This document shows, piece by piece, positions 26,592 to 41,292 of a stretch of DNA of 64,000 bases (position 1 is the first letter of the stretch; the number at the start of each line of letters is the position of its first letter). The DNA lies in NCBI GenBank assembly GCA_013365365.1, contig JABVXU010000171.1, forward strand, positions 1 through 64,000, given 5' to 3'. The DNA is from Cruorifilaria tuberocauda. Taxonomy: Eukaryota; Nematoda; Chromadorea; Rhabditida; Onchocercidae. The notes under the pieces were generated by a model. It made no database searches. It saw only the letters and a list, made by a program, of their open reading frames with translations, and was not told the DNA's origin. The position numbers were made by a program, and so were the translations under genes.

Positions 26592-29306
26592 TTGAGAGAG
26601 AATTTCAAAATTAAGTTATTTGAAACGATAACTTTTACGAAATTGTAAAGTAGGTCAAGAAAATAAGAGTGATTCATTGTAACAAATTTTCTTTCATGTC
26701 TTTTTTTTTTTCACTCTTTCTTGTGTGCATTATTTATCAAATTCTGTGAATTGTTATTTGAAATTAATTTAAATAAAATAGGGAATGATTTAAATTCACG
26801 AAGGCTAATATTTTTCACCATTTTGATATTTGTGTGATATGATAATTAAAGTATATTTAAATTAGATGATTTTTTTCGATCAGTTTAAAATATAAATTTC
26901 AAGTTTAGAAATTTCCAATGAAATATTTAATAGTTATTGCATTCAACTAATTCACTTTCTTTTTTAACGATTCTTTTTTTTCCTTCTCTGATCATAAATT
27001 CTCGAGGAAAGTTATCCTTGCACAATTGAGAAGTTTAGTTTTAATGTGCCGTATGTTTGTATTATATGGCTTATGTATGTGTGTGTGTGTGTGTGTCATC
27101 ATAATATTGTCCTCAAGTTCGCCCTTTCTTTCCTCTTTTTTTTAAATTTATTTTTCGAAATAAAATGCTTTATGATTCACCAAACAAAATAATTCCGATT
27201 TTGGGAGGGAAGAATCAACAAAAGAGAGAGAAAGAGGAGAAAGATAAAAGAAAAAATAAGAAGAGGTATGCTTTGTTTGCACTTTTGTTGATATATGTAA
27301 CCTTTAATGTGGTAAAGCGATGATAATATTGCTATCATATCAGTTAAAAAAGAAAAAGGAAAAAAAGAGAATGGGAAGATTTTGTTAAAGTTGTTTTAAA
27401 AAAAAAGTAACAAATCAAAATTTTTGAAAAAACTTTAATTCTGTGAATGATTTATAAAAAGATAGAAAGAAGATATCTATTATTCATTTATATCACTGAT
27501 ATAATTTTGAACTAATGTTGGATGTTTGTATGAAGATCATCTTGTTTCTATCAAACCCTATATTTTAGAGATAATGCTGTTTATGATATCTTATCTTATC
27601 ATATCTGTTGAATGTCCTTTTGTGTTTTCCTTATAGTGTTTGGAGTAAAATGTCTGAAATTATTTCTAAAAACTCTCAGCATAGAGAACTTGACATGATA
27701 TGTATATATGGAAAAAATTTTCGTTTATCAATCTGAACTTTGGTTATTTTTTCAGCTAAAGTAATAAGATGAAATAAATCTTAATTGCAGTGATATTAAT
27801 AACCCCCAATAAAACAATCGTCGAAAATTATTGCGATCTTTTTTAAAAATGATATCATCATTTATCGGTCAATATCAAATAACAATTATTATTAATATTA
27901 AATGGTGCTATTGCACTGCAATTAGTATGAATGATACTATTGCATTACGAAATGAATTTATAGGAATTGATTAATAAATATCATTTAAAATTTTCTCTTA
28001 TCAGTTATCATAAAAAAAATTGGATTTCATTTCCTGTTTTTTTATGTCCTAAATGTATTATGCATTCTTCCATTCTATTACGTAAGAATCCAATTCCGTT
28101 TATGAAGGAAAAAGTTTTAGTTGGAAAACAGGTTGTGATGAATGTGGGAAGATTTAGGCGAGGAATTAAAATCGGTTATTCTTAAAGCGAAAATTGCTTT
28201 ACTTCAACTTATAGTATATGTCTTTAAATATGATCATAATGATAATAATAATAATATTAATAGTGATCGAGATTGTTTATGGTAACAAAATGACGATGAT
28301 AACAATTTGAATGACAAAAAGTAATGGTATTGTGATGATGGGAGACGATAAATAATAATATGAAGTCATTTCATCTTTTCATTCATTTTAAAATCTTTCA
28401 ACACATACCTTTTATAATTCCATCGATATTGTATCTCATTCTTTTTAAAAATATTTCTTTTTTCATCATTTCACATGCATTCCTCTTCTTCAATTTTGTA
28501 ATTTTTCTTTTCTTTTTTAAAATCTATTGAAATTGTTGAATGAAATGTTAAAATGTTAATGTAGAAGATGATGATATGATGATGATAAGTGCAAAAAATT
28601 TGCAACATAATAGTTTGAAGTTTGAATTTCCTTTGAAAATTTCAAAGAAGAATTAAAATAAAACGGAAGTGATAAACGAATAATTACTTCTTTGATATGA
28701 CATTATCATTCGTTTCAATTAGAATAATTATTTTCTGATATGACGTATCATTCGTTTCAGTAGTTTTTCTTTTACTTAAAGAAAAAAATTACCAATCTTT
28801 TTTTCTCTTTTGAACGAAAATTAAGATATTTTTTTTTACTTAACTAAAATAATTTAAATTAATTTTTCAATCGATTCAATAAACAAAATTTAAAAATTTC
28901 AAAAAGTCAACAAAGTAAGGATGAGTGAGGAGAAGAAATGTTAGAGGAGAACTTATGCGAGTGAGAAGTTTAAGCTTTCAGTAATTATAATTTGTACCTA
29001 TACCTATTTGATATCTTCGTTTAATATATGACATGTTACGTCATGTATTTATTATGCGTCAGTGATTATATTAATCGTTATGTGTTAATTTTTTTCATGA
29101 ATATTAAGTGTTGATTCATGTCATCCATAGAATTATTACTTCATTATTCCGTATTTTTCAAAATATGTAAGAATGTACCCATGTTTATTCGGTAATTACA
29201 CATGTTTATTCGATAATTCGACGTTACACACGTACGCATACATGTATAGATTCACGTATACCCGTGTACAAACAATGTAATAAATTATGGAAAAAATAGT
29301 CTTGTC

Positions 29307-29396
29307 CGGTTTCTTTCAAGTTTGCTTGAGAAACCGATTCAGCCGAACGATCGGTTTGGAACCGATATATATGGCTTTTCTTTGTGGAACAAAGAA
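29307..29396. other. Tandem stem-loop element with interchangeable arms
   Basis: Four successive blocks are mutually complementary: cggtttc (29307-29313), gaaaccgat (29330-29338), atcggttt (29350-29357) and aaccgat (29360-29366). Block one pairs with two (7 bp, plus an inner tcaag/cttga stem), block two with three (8 bp), and block three with four (7 bp, 3-base loop). A further perfect 8-bp hairpin, ttctttgt/acaaagaa with a gga loop, lies at 29378-29396. G+C is above the flanks. The order allows two exclusive folds. It may be a structured non-coding RNA or clustered binding sites for an AACCGAT motif. No known RNA family was recognised. Confidence 0.5.
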
Positions 29397-30544
29397 TATG
29401 CGATAATTGGAACGATACGATTTATCAAACCTTAACTTTTTCTCTCTCTCTTTGTTCATCATTCATTATTCATTTAAAAAAATGGATGAGTTTGGAATAG
29501 AAGAAATTTTATCCTTTTATTCTTTCCATCTTCTTTAAAATTTATTCTATTTTTTTTTGAAAGAGTAAAATTATAAAAAGGAAAATAAATGATTGGTAAT
29601 TTGTTTGAAAGTAGTAAATACAAATTTTTTGTAATTAAAAAAACAAAGATTAATTGGTTGATATCATCACAAATAACCTTTACTTTTTTCTTGTCTTTTT
29701 GTTTACTAATGTAAAACGTAGTAATGTTTGTATTTTTAATTTTCATATGAAAAAGAAGATTGTTTTATTTTACCTAAAAAATTAGAAAAATGATATAAAT
29801 ATTACTAATTTTTTTTACATACGGAAAAGAAATGACTAATTAATTCGATATATGAGAAAATAAACAAATGACATCATCATATAATAATAATAATATATTC
29901 GATATAAGCATTTTACCGAAAGGTACCATTCTTATCAATCAGATATCATTAATTATGTTAAAGTACCATACTTACATTCATCGGTAACATTTGAATTGAA
30001 TTATTGGTGCTTTTTTTTCCTACTCCTTTTTCTCTTCCTCTCTTTCCTTCTCTCTCTCTTTCCCTCTGTCTCTTTCAGAGATTACGGTTATGCTTTTTAA
30101 ATATCCCGACACCATATGGATATATTTCATTACATTATTGTAACATATCTTTTCAATTATTTGATTTATTGATGATATTATTTGATTTAATGCATTATTT
30201 CAAATGTATGAAATTTTTAATTGATTGGAAAAAATTCCAAGATATAAGCTATAGTATATAGCATTAAAGTATGTAATTAATTATTAATAGCAGAAATAAA
30301 TTTTTGATCAGATAAGTAAGTGATTAATAAAGGAAAAGGAATCGTGTAACATTAGTGATAATCTTAAATCTTTTCTTCAGCTATTCAAATATCATATAAT
30401 TTGAATTAGTATTGATTAACAGTTATTTAACTAAATTTTGACAGTAATCTAGTAACATGCAGGTTACGGTAAATCATGCTAGTGATATGAAAAATAGTAA
30501 CAGATAATGTGATTTAATCATAATGATATTGTATTGCATTATTA

Positions 30545-30572
30545 TTGTGATTGTGATTGTGATTGTGATTAT
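30545..30572. repeat. (TGATTG)n hexamer, four to five units
   Basis: Perfect GATTGT/TGATTG hexamer run of 28 bases. Confidence 0.85.
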
Positions 30573-31240
30573 GAGACAGAAGTCGAGTGAATTAAGTAGA
30601 TAAAGCGTTATTATTGATCTGTCTTATGAACATTTCTTTTTATTTTAAAGAAATAAAAAAATGAGGAATATTTTTGGTGATGGATTAATTGGTAAGAAAA
30701 ATTGTATAATAATTTTATAAATTTATTTCGTTAATTTCTTCTTTTTTAGATTTATTCTTATTTTTCTACTCTTTTTTAATTATTTTTCTAATCACTGAAA
30801 ATTTTCATAATTTTTATCAACAGATGAATTATAATTCATTGTCTCTTCCTTTTTTTTATTGTAATTATAGTATCAATAAACTTTCATTATCTAATTAAAG
30901 TCGTTATTGTTTTACGATAAGATGGTTTATCTTATTTTCAAATAAGATTTTTTCTCCTCAAAAATTTCATAGTATTTAATTATGTCAATTGAATAGTTTA
31001 TTTAAGTGATAAAAATTAGTAAAACTAAACAGATATGATAAAAGAAGGAATGACATGTTCAATCAAAATATGACAATAACTGATTTTTTTTTCAAAATTT
31101 CATTTCATTCCTTTGCAGTTTTTCTTGTTTCAAAATTAATAAGATTATTAAAGTAATTGAATGAAGAAAAAGTTGTCAAAATTATATGCTTCATTTTAAT
31201 ATTCCTAATTTATTACAGTATATGAGAAGGGGAAATTTCC

Positions 31241-31315
31241 ATGATGTTCAAGCCTTTGCAGTTTGAAGCATGCTTGGATGTCAGTCTCAGAGGCCAAATA
31301 GACATGTTAGCCTGA
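31241..31315 (+). other. Isolated G+C-rich island, weak C/D-box resemblance
   Basis: A stretch of about 75 bases of high sequence complexity in AT-rich surroundings. It starts ATGATGT (like a C box, RTGATGA) and ends CTGA (a D box) at 31312-31315, which is the size of a C/D snoRNA. The terminal stem is weak and the C-box match imperfect. A short frame of 24 codons from ATG 31241 (contains FKPLQFEACLDVSL) is an alternative reading. A 10-bp palindrome aagcatgctt lies inside at 31266-31275. Confidence 0.2.
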
Positions 31316-34300
31316 TTTTCTTAGGATCAAATTTGAAGTTAACATATCATTTGGAAAATTGCTTCTAATATGGAATAATAGTAATAACTGATGTTACTCC
31401 TTGCTGTAAGCTAAAAATTAAAGCTTGATGTGAGGAGAGAATTAAATTTAAATTTATGATGAAAATGGAATTCAAATTAAGTCACGCCAGTCGAGAAAGG
31501 AATTTCTTGAATATTTTTTGGTTCTTCAAATGTTTGATTCAATTATAGGCAAATGAGAGGGAGAGGGGGAGAGGGAGAAAGAAAGAAAGAGAGGGAAAGG
31601 TGGGAAAAAAAGATATTGGCTTGATTTGACATCTGTGAAAAATTAATCTTTTTTTTTTCATCTCAACTTTTCTATTTTCAGGAAATTTTTGTGCGCAAAA
31701 AAAAGGAAAAATTCTTATTTGCTCTTATCTATTGGGAAATCATCGCAAGCATTATCAAAAATGTTTATCACAATATTTGCAATCATTCGTCACCAATGCA
31801 AACAGCGGCAATATCAACATTGGGAGTAATTTCAGGAAAATGTTTTCCAGATTTTTTTCCTTTGTTTATTTCAGGATTTTCCGTATATTTTTTCTCCTCT
31901 TATATTTTCACGTATGTTTTTTTCCGTTAATTACTCGTGAAATTTAGTCTTTGTCTTTTTCTAATTTTCATTCAGTATTTTTGCATTCTTTACATCCAAC
32001 GATGATATCAGAAACTTTTTATGAGTTGATTTGATTTGAAAATTGATTGCATAAATTGATTTGCTTGCTATTAATACATTGGGATCAATTTTCGTTCAAA
32101 AATTTGTCCAAAATTTGGTTTCAATTTTGATTAGAAATTATATAAAAATTAGTAGAGAAAAGGATTTCCTCTTTTCTACAATAATCTCCAGAAATGTGAA
32201 ATATAGGAATGATCATGTGATTTGAATATAAGCTCAAACTGTTGGTCAAATCACACGTGAAACGTGAATATGAACACAGATGCTACTTCCGTTCCCATTA
32301 AATTCAAAAGTAATAATTGTCCTTGATCTTTTCTAATAAGCATAGATTAAGCCATAATTACCGGTTTTAATGAATACTTGATTTAGATTAATATTTGATT
32401 AATTGATTTTTTGCCCATATCAGTGACTAGGCGTATTTACAGTAAAATTATTGTTATTGTTGTCGAAGAGAAAAGAGGAAAGTTAAATTTGAAATATTCG
32501 GTAGATGTCAAAATTAAAATTCGTTGAAAAAAAAAATCGTTTGAAACTCATAAACTGTTAATGTATCCTTTACCATTGAAAAAATATGATTATTTAAAAA
32601 TGCTTTGGTGAAAGCTTTATCACTTTCTTAGTAATCAGTTTTTTTGTTACTTATGATGTATCAATTTGGTAATTTTTAATTTATTTATCGATCAACACTT
32701 TTTGTATATCTTTTTTTCCATTATATTAGCGATTTTTGATTAGTAAATTATGTTTGCATAGTAAATTATCAATAGCATTATTTGCGAGGTTTGTAAGCTT
32801 TACTTCATGTGATTTAAAGTTATTAAAATAAACTTTATTATATGAATATTTTGATCATTGAAAAAAAATGCACAAAAATTTGCTTTCCCAAATAACAACA
32901 GGTAAGAATTTTTTTTTCCTTTTTTTTCTTTTCTGTCAATCATTTGAGATCTTAATTTTAGATAGAGTTAATGATTACGTACTGATTATACACATGCCTC
33001 ATTTGTTTTTTAACTTTCTAAACTTCCTGGGCTAAAAAAATTGTTAGGCATATTTTATTTTTCCTTTCATCCATGCAATTTATACTTGATAGTAAATAAT
33101 ACTAAATAGTATAGTACTTAGTAGTAATGATAGTAATAAGTGTGTATAAACGATGAAGGTTTTTTTTCAAAAGATTTGAATCGTAATTTTTCGAAAAATG
33201 AATTTGAAATTTAATCGTAGATGTTTTGTGCCATTTATCTCTTTTATACTTAGATGTTCTTTATATTTTTGTTTTGATAAATTAAATTAAATTTTGCTTA
33301 AATTCGCTTTAATATTCATTTGTTTTTTTCCTTTCTTGTTCATTGTATACCAATTATTCCATTGTTCTTTTCGAAAAGAACAAAATATTTTGTAGAACGA
33401 AGTTTTCGCTTGCCTACTGTATGATATGATATGATATGGATATTTTTTTAAAAGTAAAGAAAATTTGCATTTGTGATCTTTCCCCGTTTTCTCATTACAA
33501 AACATCGTTGAATCGTTTCATTCATTTTGCTTGTTTGTTTGTTTTCCATTCTTCCTTTTTTTTTCAAGTATTTTAATTAATTAATGAGAGGTAAAATTAC
33601 ATTCCAAATTACGGATTTAAATTTAATCTATCTATTGAGCTATTTGGAAGATTTTTTTTTCGATTTTAAAAATTTACTCGGTGGAATAAAAGAAAACTTC
33701 GAAATTCTCGGAACTGGAATATACTTTCGGAGGTATTTTAACATCCAAAAGAATAAAATCGATAATTTGTGAATTGAATGATTTAATTCTTTTGTTCATA
33801 TCTCAAATGATCTCCTACTTACCAATGGAGAAGGAAATATGAAGTTGAATATAATAATTTTTAGAAATTATCTTATTATTATTCAAATTATCTATAACTA
33901 GAAATTATCTTACTAAATTGATTGGAAATTTCGCCCATTTGGTGTGATTTAGAACTTTCGAGTTTACAAATCAATATTACGAATAGCACAGGAATAAATA
34001 CAGTAAAACTGTAACAAGTGATAGGATTTGACAATAAGATATGATAATGGTAAAAAAGCAATATAACTTTACGTCATACCTACATAATTCTATTGTTTTT
34101 CTAAAATTAATTTCGGTATATTAATTGAATTTATGTTTACGCGTACGGATTATGAACAGTTTATCAATTATCACCATTATAATTATCAATATTATTATCA
34201 CTATCACCACCATTATTAGTGTATTAGCCAATAATAATGCAGTAAAATGATCTCAAGTGAAATATGGGCAGAGAATGATAGAAAATGGATAGGTGTTTTA

Positions 34301-36072
34301 ATAATCAAGCGCTGCAAGCAGTATTCTACGCATAACAAATAATTTTGAAACAATTTAATTTAAAAATTTTCACAAGTTCCATTTAAATTGCATTATCGAG
34401 AATTCGCTTTATTCTTAAATTCTTAATTCTTATCCTTATTCTTAAAATTCTTATCCTTAAAAGTGATTATTCTGTATGTAAATTAAAATTGAAAGGAGTC
34501 ATAACAGATGCAACTTACTTTGCATGTCATTCATGTATTAATACTTAGTCAAGCTACCGATAGTATTAATTTCGAGTAAAAATTGACAATACGTCGGTTT
34601 GGGAGTAAGTTAAAAGCTAGATGGTTCATTCATTGTAGTATACATAATAGATATCAATTAGCAATTATCTTTTCATTGAATTAGCTTCACTATGATATTA
34701 ATTTTATCACTTTGTATTAAATATACAAGAAAGCAATATGAAAATTAAAAATACAATTAATTTGTGAGAGAAATTCGAAATCACTTTTTTCTTTATTCAA
34801 CTTCTTTCTTTAGGTTTTTTATTAAATTAAATTAAATTAAAATTTCAATTAAAAAAATTAAAAATTTAATAAAGAAGACAAGAAATAAAAGGGAAGAAAG
34901 GAAAAAACTAATCCAAAAGGTTTGCAAATATTTAATTAAAAAGATGATAATTAATAAGACAGTAGGAATAGGCAAAAGCAAAATTTCCATCTTCCTATTC
35001 ATTACTGTGGAAGAAAATGAATGATGAAAAGTTTCTTCCAAACTCTTCTTTTTAATTTAGTAATTCATTGTTACACAGTTATTTGGAATCTAATTACATG
35101 AAGAAGTCATTAGGCGGAATTATCATTAAAGTGAATCGATTTTCTTTTCTCTAATAATCAATTTAAATTGATTCAATTTTACAATTACCATAATCATACA
35201 TATCGTCTTGTCTTTGCTTTCTTCTTATCATACGATAATATTTCTAGAAGTTATCGTACTTGATCGGAAATTTTTTTAAAGAAATAATAGCTTCAATCAT
35301 AGAGGAGAAAAAATCCATCCTTCTCTCTCTTTTGATATCCTTTGATAAGTGAAAAATGAAATGAATAATCGAAATTTAATAATGAATATGAAAACCATCA
35401 ATTCAGTTATTGCGGTTCCATTTTTTTTGCCAACCATTCCTTATGATAAGTTTATTTTATCACTTCTTCAAGTTTTATTACATTTACGCTCACTCTCTCA
35501 CATTTCTATTTACTGAAGAGAAAATGGAATGAATCGCTGATTGCATTATGGGATGAAAATAGAGAGAAAGGCAAGGGAAAAGAAGGAAAGAAAAAATCGG
35601 TAATATTAACTATCGTCCTCATGAACTTAAAATATAATTATGCAAATAGAAAAGACAGTTGTACCATTTCTAGAATTTTCTTAAATCATTTCATATGTTT
35701 TAGTTATATTGCAATTCATTAATTAACTTCCATTTCTTCTTTTCCATCAAAACTTTAATTTAATTTAGAGAAACATTTTTATTTTTTTTTAATTTTTATT
35801 TAAAATTAAAAAGTTTTATCTACGAAAATGTTTATTTAGCAAGCGAAATTCCTCCGAATAAAATGGAAAGGTAAACGTTTTTTAAATGATCACAATTAGT
35901 AATGGATTATCTGTTTAAGTGATTCAGATTTTATTCATCCTTTTCCTGATCCTGTTGATGTGATCAGGTACGACGCGACATGATGGCGCCATCATCTACT
36001 TCCTTTTCCGTCTATTTATTTTGTATACAGTTATTCCATCGTCGAAAGGAAGTGAAATGTTTGATTGAAAGC

Positions 36073-36075
<3 letters not shown>

Positions 36076-36114
<39 letters not shown>
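36076..36114. repeat. (GA)n microsatellite
   Basis: Pure GA run of about 38 bases. About 80 bases upstream is a 16-bp palindrome centred on ggcgcc at 35980-35995. Confidence 0.95.
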
Positions 36115-36117
<3 letters not shown>

Positions 36118-38919
36118 AATGAGATGATACGATGCGTGGGTGGAAGAGGAAGAGAGAATCATCATTTGCGGCATCTTTTTTTACATTCATTTCCACTTCA
36201 GCTTTAACATCTCTCTTCTTACGAGGGAGAGAGAGAGGGACAGAGAGACGATAAGAGGGGAAAGGGAGGGAGATACCTTTTTTAAAAGCAATACCGTATA
36301 TTACAAAACAATTGTATTCCTCTTTTTAAGATTCTTCAATAGCTTGCTTATTTCATTTCACTTTACCTCTTATATTATCTTTTTCAGATTCTTCAAATTC
36401 TATTCTTCCCTCTATCTTTTCCTATCGAACAGATGGTTAAAAGTACAATACAATGTGATTCTTTTTTGGCTCGTTTGTTACGAATTAATTAATTATCAAA
36501 AAAAAAATTACACAATTAGTTAGATTTGAAAATAATTGATAAGTTTAATTTTTTTTATGAGAAATTAAAATTTTGCCATAAATTACCAAAAGAATGGTTG
36601 GAAAAAAAGTATTACAGTATGAAGTCATCAAATTATTTATTCTATTCAATGAAATTAAATGATTTATTCATATTATTTGGAAATATTTTTTTTTGAGCAA
36701 TTTCTATTTGTTTCAAATTCATTTGGAAATAAGCAATTCAATGACTCATTTCATTTTTTTAGTAAGACCATGTTGGGTAATATTTTGGTAAGTGTTTCTG
36801 TTGAAATTTCATCAAATATTCAATGTTCTAATGAAAGATAAAAATATTGATTTTTTAGGGATCAATTTCATAAAAATTATCTTCTATTTCATAACATTTT
36901 ATGATTTATAAATTTAGGCAATGTTTAGTAAAAAATAGCATATTTGTTGAAAGTAATAATTTTTTTTAAATACTCTTTTTTTCAAATCTTTGCAACAATT
37001 AAATTCATATTTTTCACTTGTTTATCAATTTGTTTATTTGTTTACGTATTCCGTTTAGTTATTCATTGTTTACTTGTTTATTTTTTATTAATTATCATTC
37101 ATCAGAGAAAAAAAATTTAGAAGTGAAGAGAAGGTAATTGAAAGAAAGAAAAGAAAAGGAAGAACTCTTTACTCTTTTTCTGATAAGTGTTTCTGTTGAA
37201 ATTGATAATGTCTTATTACTTTATATTTACGTTATATTTTTTATACCTACGTTATGTTTTTTATTACCTGTTTATAATTAATTTAAATTATAATTAAATT
37301 ATAATTATAACTAATTATTATAATGATTTATTTAAAAGAACAGCATAACTTACTCTTTTACTCTAATTTTTTTATATTAAAAAATAATTCTTTTCTCTCT
37401 TGTTCTTCCTCATTGAATACATTAAAATTCTTTTTGCAAAATTAAACAAAATGCATTTTTTTCGTTTTGAAAGCAAAGTATAAATTGAAATTTGTAATAT
37501 TAAGGAAATGAAATCACATAGCTTACTTCTTTTACGTAATTTCCGGCTTTTTATAATATTGGACAATTTATGCGGGATGTGCATATAAATAGTTGTTACA
37601 CGTGTATGGCGCTTACGGATGACGAATGACGTATGAAGGAATGACGTATGAATGATGCGAAATATTTCTAAGTTATCTAAGAGTTATGATAATTCATATT
37701 TTGAGATTATTAATGATTAAGTTTGATCTTTTCATTCTTCAAATATCTTAATATTAATATATTGTAATATAATTTAGCATATTTATTGCTAAGTAGTAGC
37801 CTTAATTGTTTTACTATTTTAATTTCAATGATATTTTGTACCTTTTTTCGGATGACTTTCGCGTTTTTTTTCTGATAATATTTTTTTAAAGTAAACAACA
37901 AAAAGTGTAAATAAAATCAGAGTTTTGGTAATTTTCTTTTATTTAAATTTTTTTTTTGCTTATCATCATCAGAATAAAATTTATTAATCATAATAATTTG
38001 AATATGATTAAATTCTTCTGAGTCACATGATATATAAATTTATATTATTTCGTCATTAGTAATGAATGTTGAATGAATAGTTGATGATTAATAGTTAAGT
38101 TAAGGAAATTATGTCATGTTTACTTCTCGATCTTTACTAGCTTTATATATTTGAGACTGAAAAAGCAGGGGATTGATTTGAGAAATGGACAAAACAAATT
38201 TTGTTTGTGGAGCATTTTGCTTTTCATCATTACTACTATTATATTAATTAATTGATTAATTATTGGGTGCAGTTATAATTAACGTTATTTACATATGAGC
38301 TGTATACGGTATTTAAGCTTATTTTGTTCGCTAAAATATTGGATCAGTAAAATTTTGATGATCTTAAATTGCAATGAGGTAACGTAATCCGATAAATAAA
38401 TTAAAGTAATGTATCTTCTTGTTAATGAAGTAGAAGATAATTAAGATAATTAATGATGAAGGTTAGAAATCTGAATTATTTGCTTAAATTTTTACAAAAA
38501 ACTGCGTCTCTATGAGGTGACAACGTGTAAAAGGTGAAAAAAATTGATTAATAAACAATAAATAGGCATAATTTTTCCTTTTCTTTTTGCAAAATTATTT
38601 CAGAGTTAAAGAACGAAAGAAAGAAATTATTAGAAAAATTAAAAATTAATGACTTTATTAATTTTTTAATTAACTTTTAATTAATCAATAAATTTTTTCA
38701 ATCAGACATTCGTCGAAAAAATAATTTCTTTTTCTTTCTACTAATAATCTTGTAATATATTTTTCCGTTCAAATAACGCAGTATTGTTCCGGAAACTGGA
38801 TCTCGCCGTGAAATACTTTATGTTTTCTCATCGCATGACAAGTATCATTAACGGTGACAGAATTAACGATTCGGAATAATAATATGTTAAGGAAGGCAAT
38901 CCTGATGAAATATAAAGGT

Positions 38920-39145
38920 AATTTATTAATGATAATAGCAGTAATAGCGAAAATGATGCCGCTAATGGTAACTATGAAAATAGTGATAATAATAATAATA
39001 TAGACAATGCCAAAAGATAATAGTAATAGTGATAAGTGGTAATAATAACAATTGTACCAACAAATATGACAATAACAGTGTCTTTACTATTATTGTTGAT
39101 GATAATAACAATAATGAAACAATAATGATAATAATGATGAATATG
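38920..39145. repeat. Degenerate AAT/GAT/AGT triplet tract
   Basis: About 220 bases of ATN and GATAAT-type triplets with interruptions, like the tracts at 9030, 18510 and 19525. A plus-strand frame of 134 codons (39029-39433) begins in its Asn-rich end and continues into non-repetitive AT-rich sequence; see findings. No splice sites or domains support that frame. Confidence 0.6.
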
Positions 39146-41292
39146 ATCCCGGAAAGAATGATCGATAAAAAAGTACATTTCCTGAACGGATATTTATGGA
39201 GGAAAAAGAAGCAAAGAAATAATCCGGTTAATTCAAGAAATAAACATTTCATTTTTTTTCCTTCCCGCAATTTCTTATATTTACCGTTTTCTCATCTTCA
39301 ATACACACATACATATCAATTTATGATAGCGATGAAAAAACTGATCGAATACTATCGATTGAAAATTCAAAGTTTTTTTTCTTATCAAACAAAAGAAAGT
39401 TTTTTTATTTATCACCAAATACCGGAAATATAAGTGGATGGATTGATGAATTGATAATGTGGGTGGTATTGCTCCATGAAATGAAAATAACAAAAATTGG
39501 AATATGAATATTCACTTCTGAAAATTTGATATAATAGAATCAAAAATTAAATGTCAAATTGCAGTATGCATAAAAGAGTAATGTATTTCCAAATTCTGAC
39601 ATGAATATCTAATTATTAATATACAAAAACAATTAGGAATTAAAAGAACTGCATTATAGAAATTAATAAATTTGAATGATTGAGAAAAGTATAAATTTTA
39701 ATAAATATTTCAACTTTCAAATTTTCGAATTGAAATTATCGCATAAAACTAAATTTAATAGTAAATGCAAAAAAGACAATGATATTACGACATTTGATGA
39801 CTAATTAGAATGGTTTCAAGTAATGGTAATCATTAAGAATAATAATAGAAAAGTATTTGAAATGCTATCACCATTTGAATAAATTAAGCAAATAAATTTT
39901 AATTGCATGATTGCATTTATTGCAACAAGTTCGAAATTTCATGAATAGATTATCAAGTAATGATAATAAGGATTGAATTGATGTTTGTCAATATAATGCA
40001 CTGCATAACCTTTCAACTTTGATTAAGAAAGCGAAAAAGGAATGTAATTATGTAAATCAAAAGAAAAAAAGCAATGCATCATCTAAGCAATCCGAAGAAA
40101 GGAAACAAAGTTAAAATCATAAAAGTAAATAAGTTTGAATGAATGATTTACTTATGTAACATTAAAGGAATGCATGATAATGAATAGACTTTTTTAGGTA
40201 CGGAAATTTTAATATCATTTCGGATTCTTTCATGTTCAGAAATTTTGATATTATATTAAGGAATGGAAAAAAAGATTATTGAAAATGTATTGAACAATGG
40301 AAAATATGATTATTTTGATGAGAATTAGACAATTAATGTAAACAAAAACTTAATTATCAAAAGGTATCATTGAGGAGTAAAAGAAAGAAAACAGTAGGTG
40401 GTATTATTATTATCCGGAAAATAAATTAAGATAGTGAAATGATAAGAGGGAGATTAGAGTGATGGATAATACGATGGATTAGTTTATGAGACAGTAGCAT
40501 ACCCCCCGTTTCCCTCTACCCTGCGGGGATATAATCACAGATAACATCGTAAAGGTTACCGAATAAATTACCGTTCAAAATCGTTCAGCATATTACCTCT
40601 GGTGATGCAACATATTCGTGTACAATCAATCAACTATTTCTCCTAATTTTGATCAAATTAAAAAGAAAAAAACGAATTTCAGTGCGAATTTAAGTATTTA
40701 ATTAAATATTAACAAATATTTGGTTTTTTCCACATATGCAAACTTGCATCAAAGGAAAAAAATCAAATGGAATTTATTTCGAGTGAATCTTTTGGTAATA
40801 TAAAAATTGAATTGCATATGAATTTGAATTCATGAATTGCATGTGAATGTTCCATATCAATTCATATCTTAATTAATTATGATAATTTTTTTCAAAATTT
40901 GCTAATGAGTAAAAAACGAAAAATTCTTTTCCTTTTATTTTTCAAGTTAACCTAAAGACTTTCATAGGCATATAACAAATGTATTTGAAATAAATTTCAA
41001 AGAATTGAAATTTTGGAATTTATTATTTTCTTTTCGTTTTCTTTTTTTGATAGTATCTTAATAAATTAATGAAACTTTAATTTGTAAAATAATTTTTCGT
41101 TTTCATATTTTATTAAATTTTGCGATAATATCTGAGCTATTTGGATTATTTTGATTAATTAATTGAAATTTTAACGAACAAAAAGAGGAAGGAATTTGAA
41201 CTTCGAACTATTTCGATTTATTAAGAATAGTGAAAAGTGTCATAAATCAACATGTACCAATGTAACACAAATCCTTTTTTCTCCTCTTCGGC

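Noticed and set aside
36140..36523. 127-codon plus-strand frame
   Set aside because: It crosses a GA-rich stretch (Arg/Glu run) and then AT-rich Phe/Leu/Tyr sequence; no splice sites, domain or coding-like composition.
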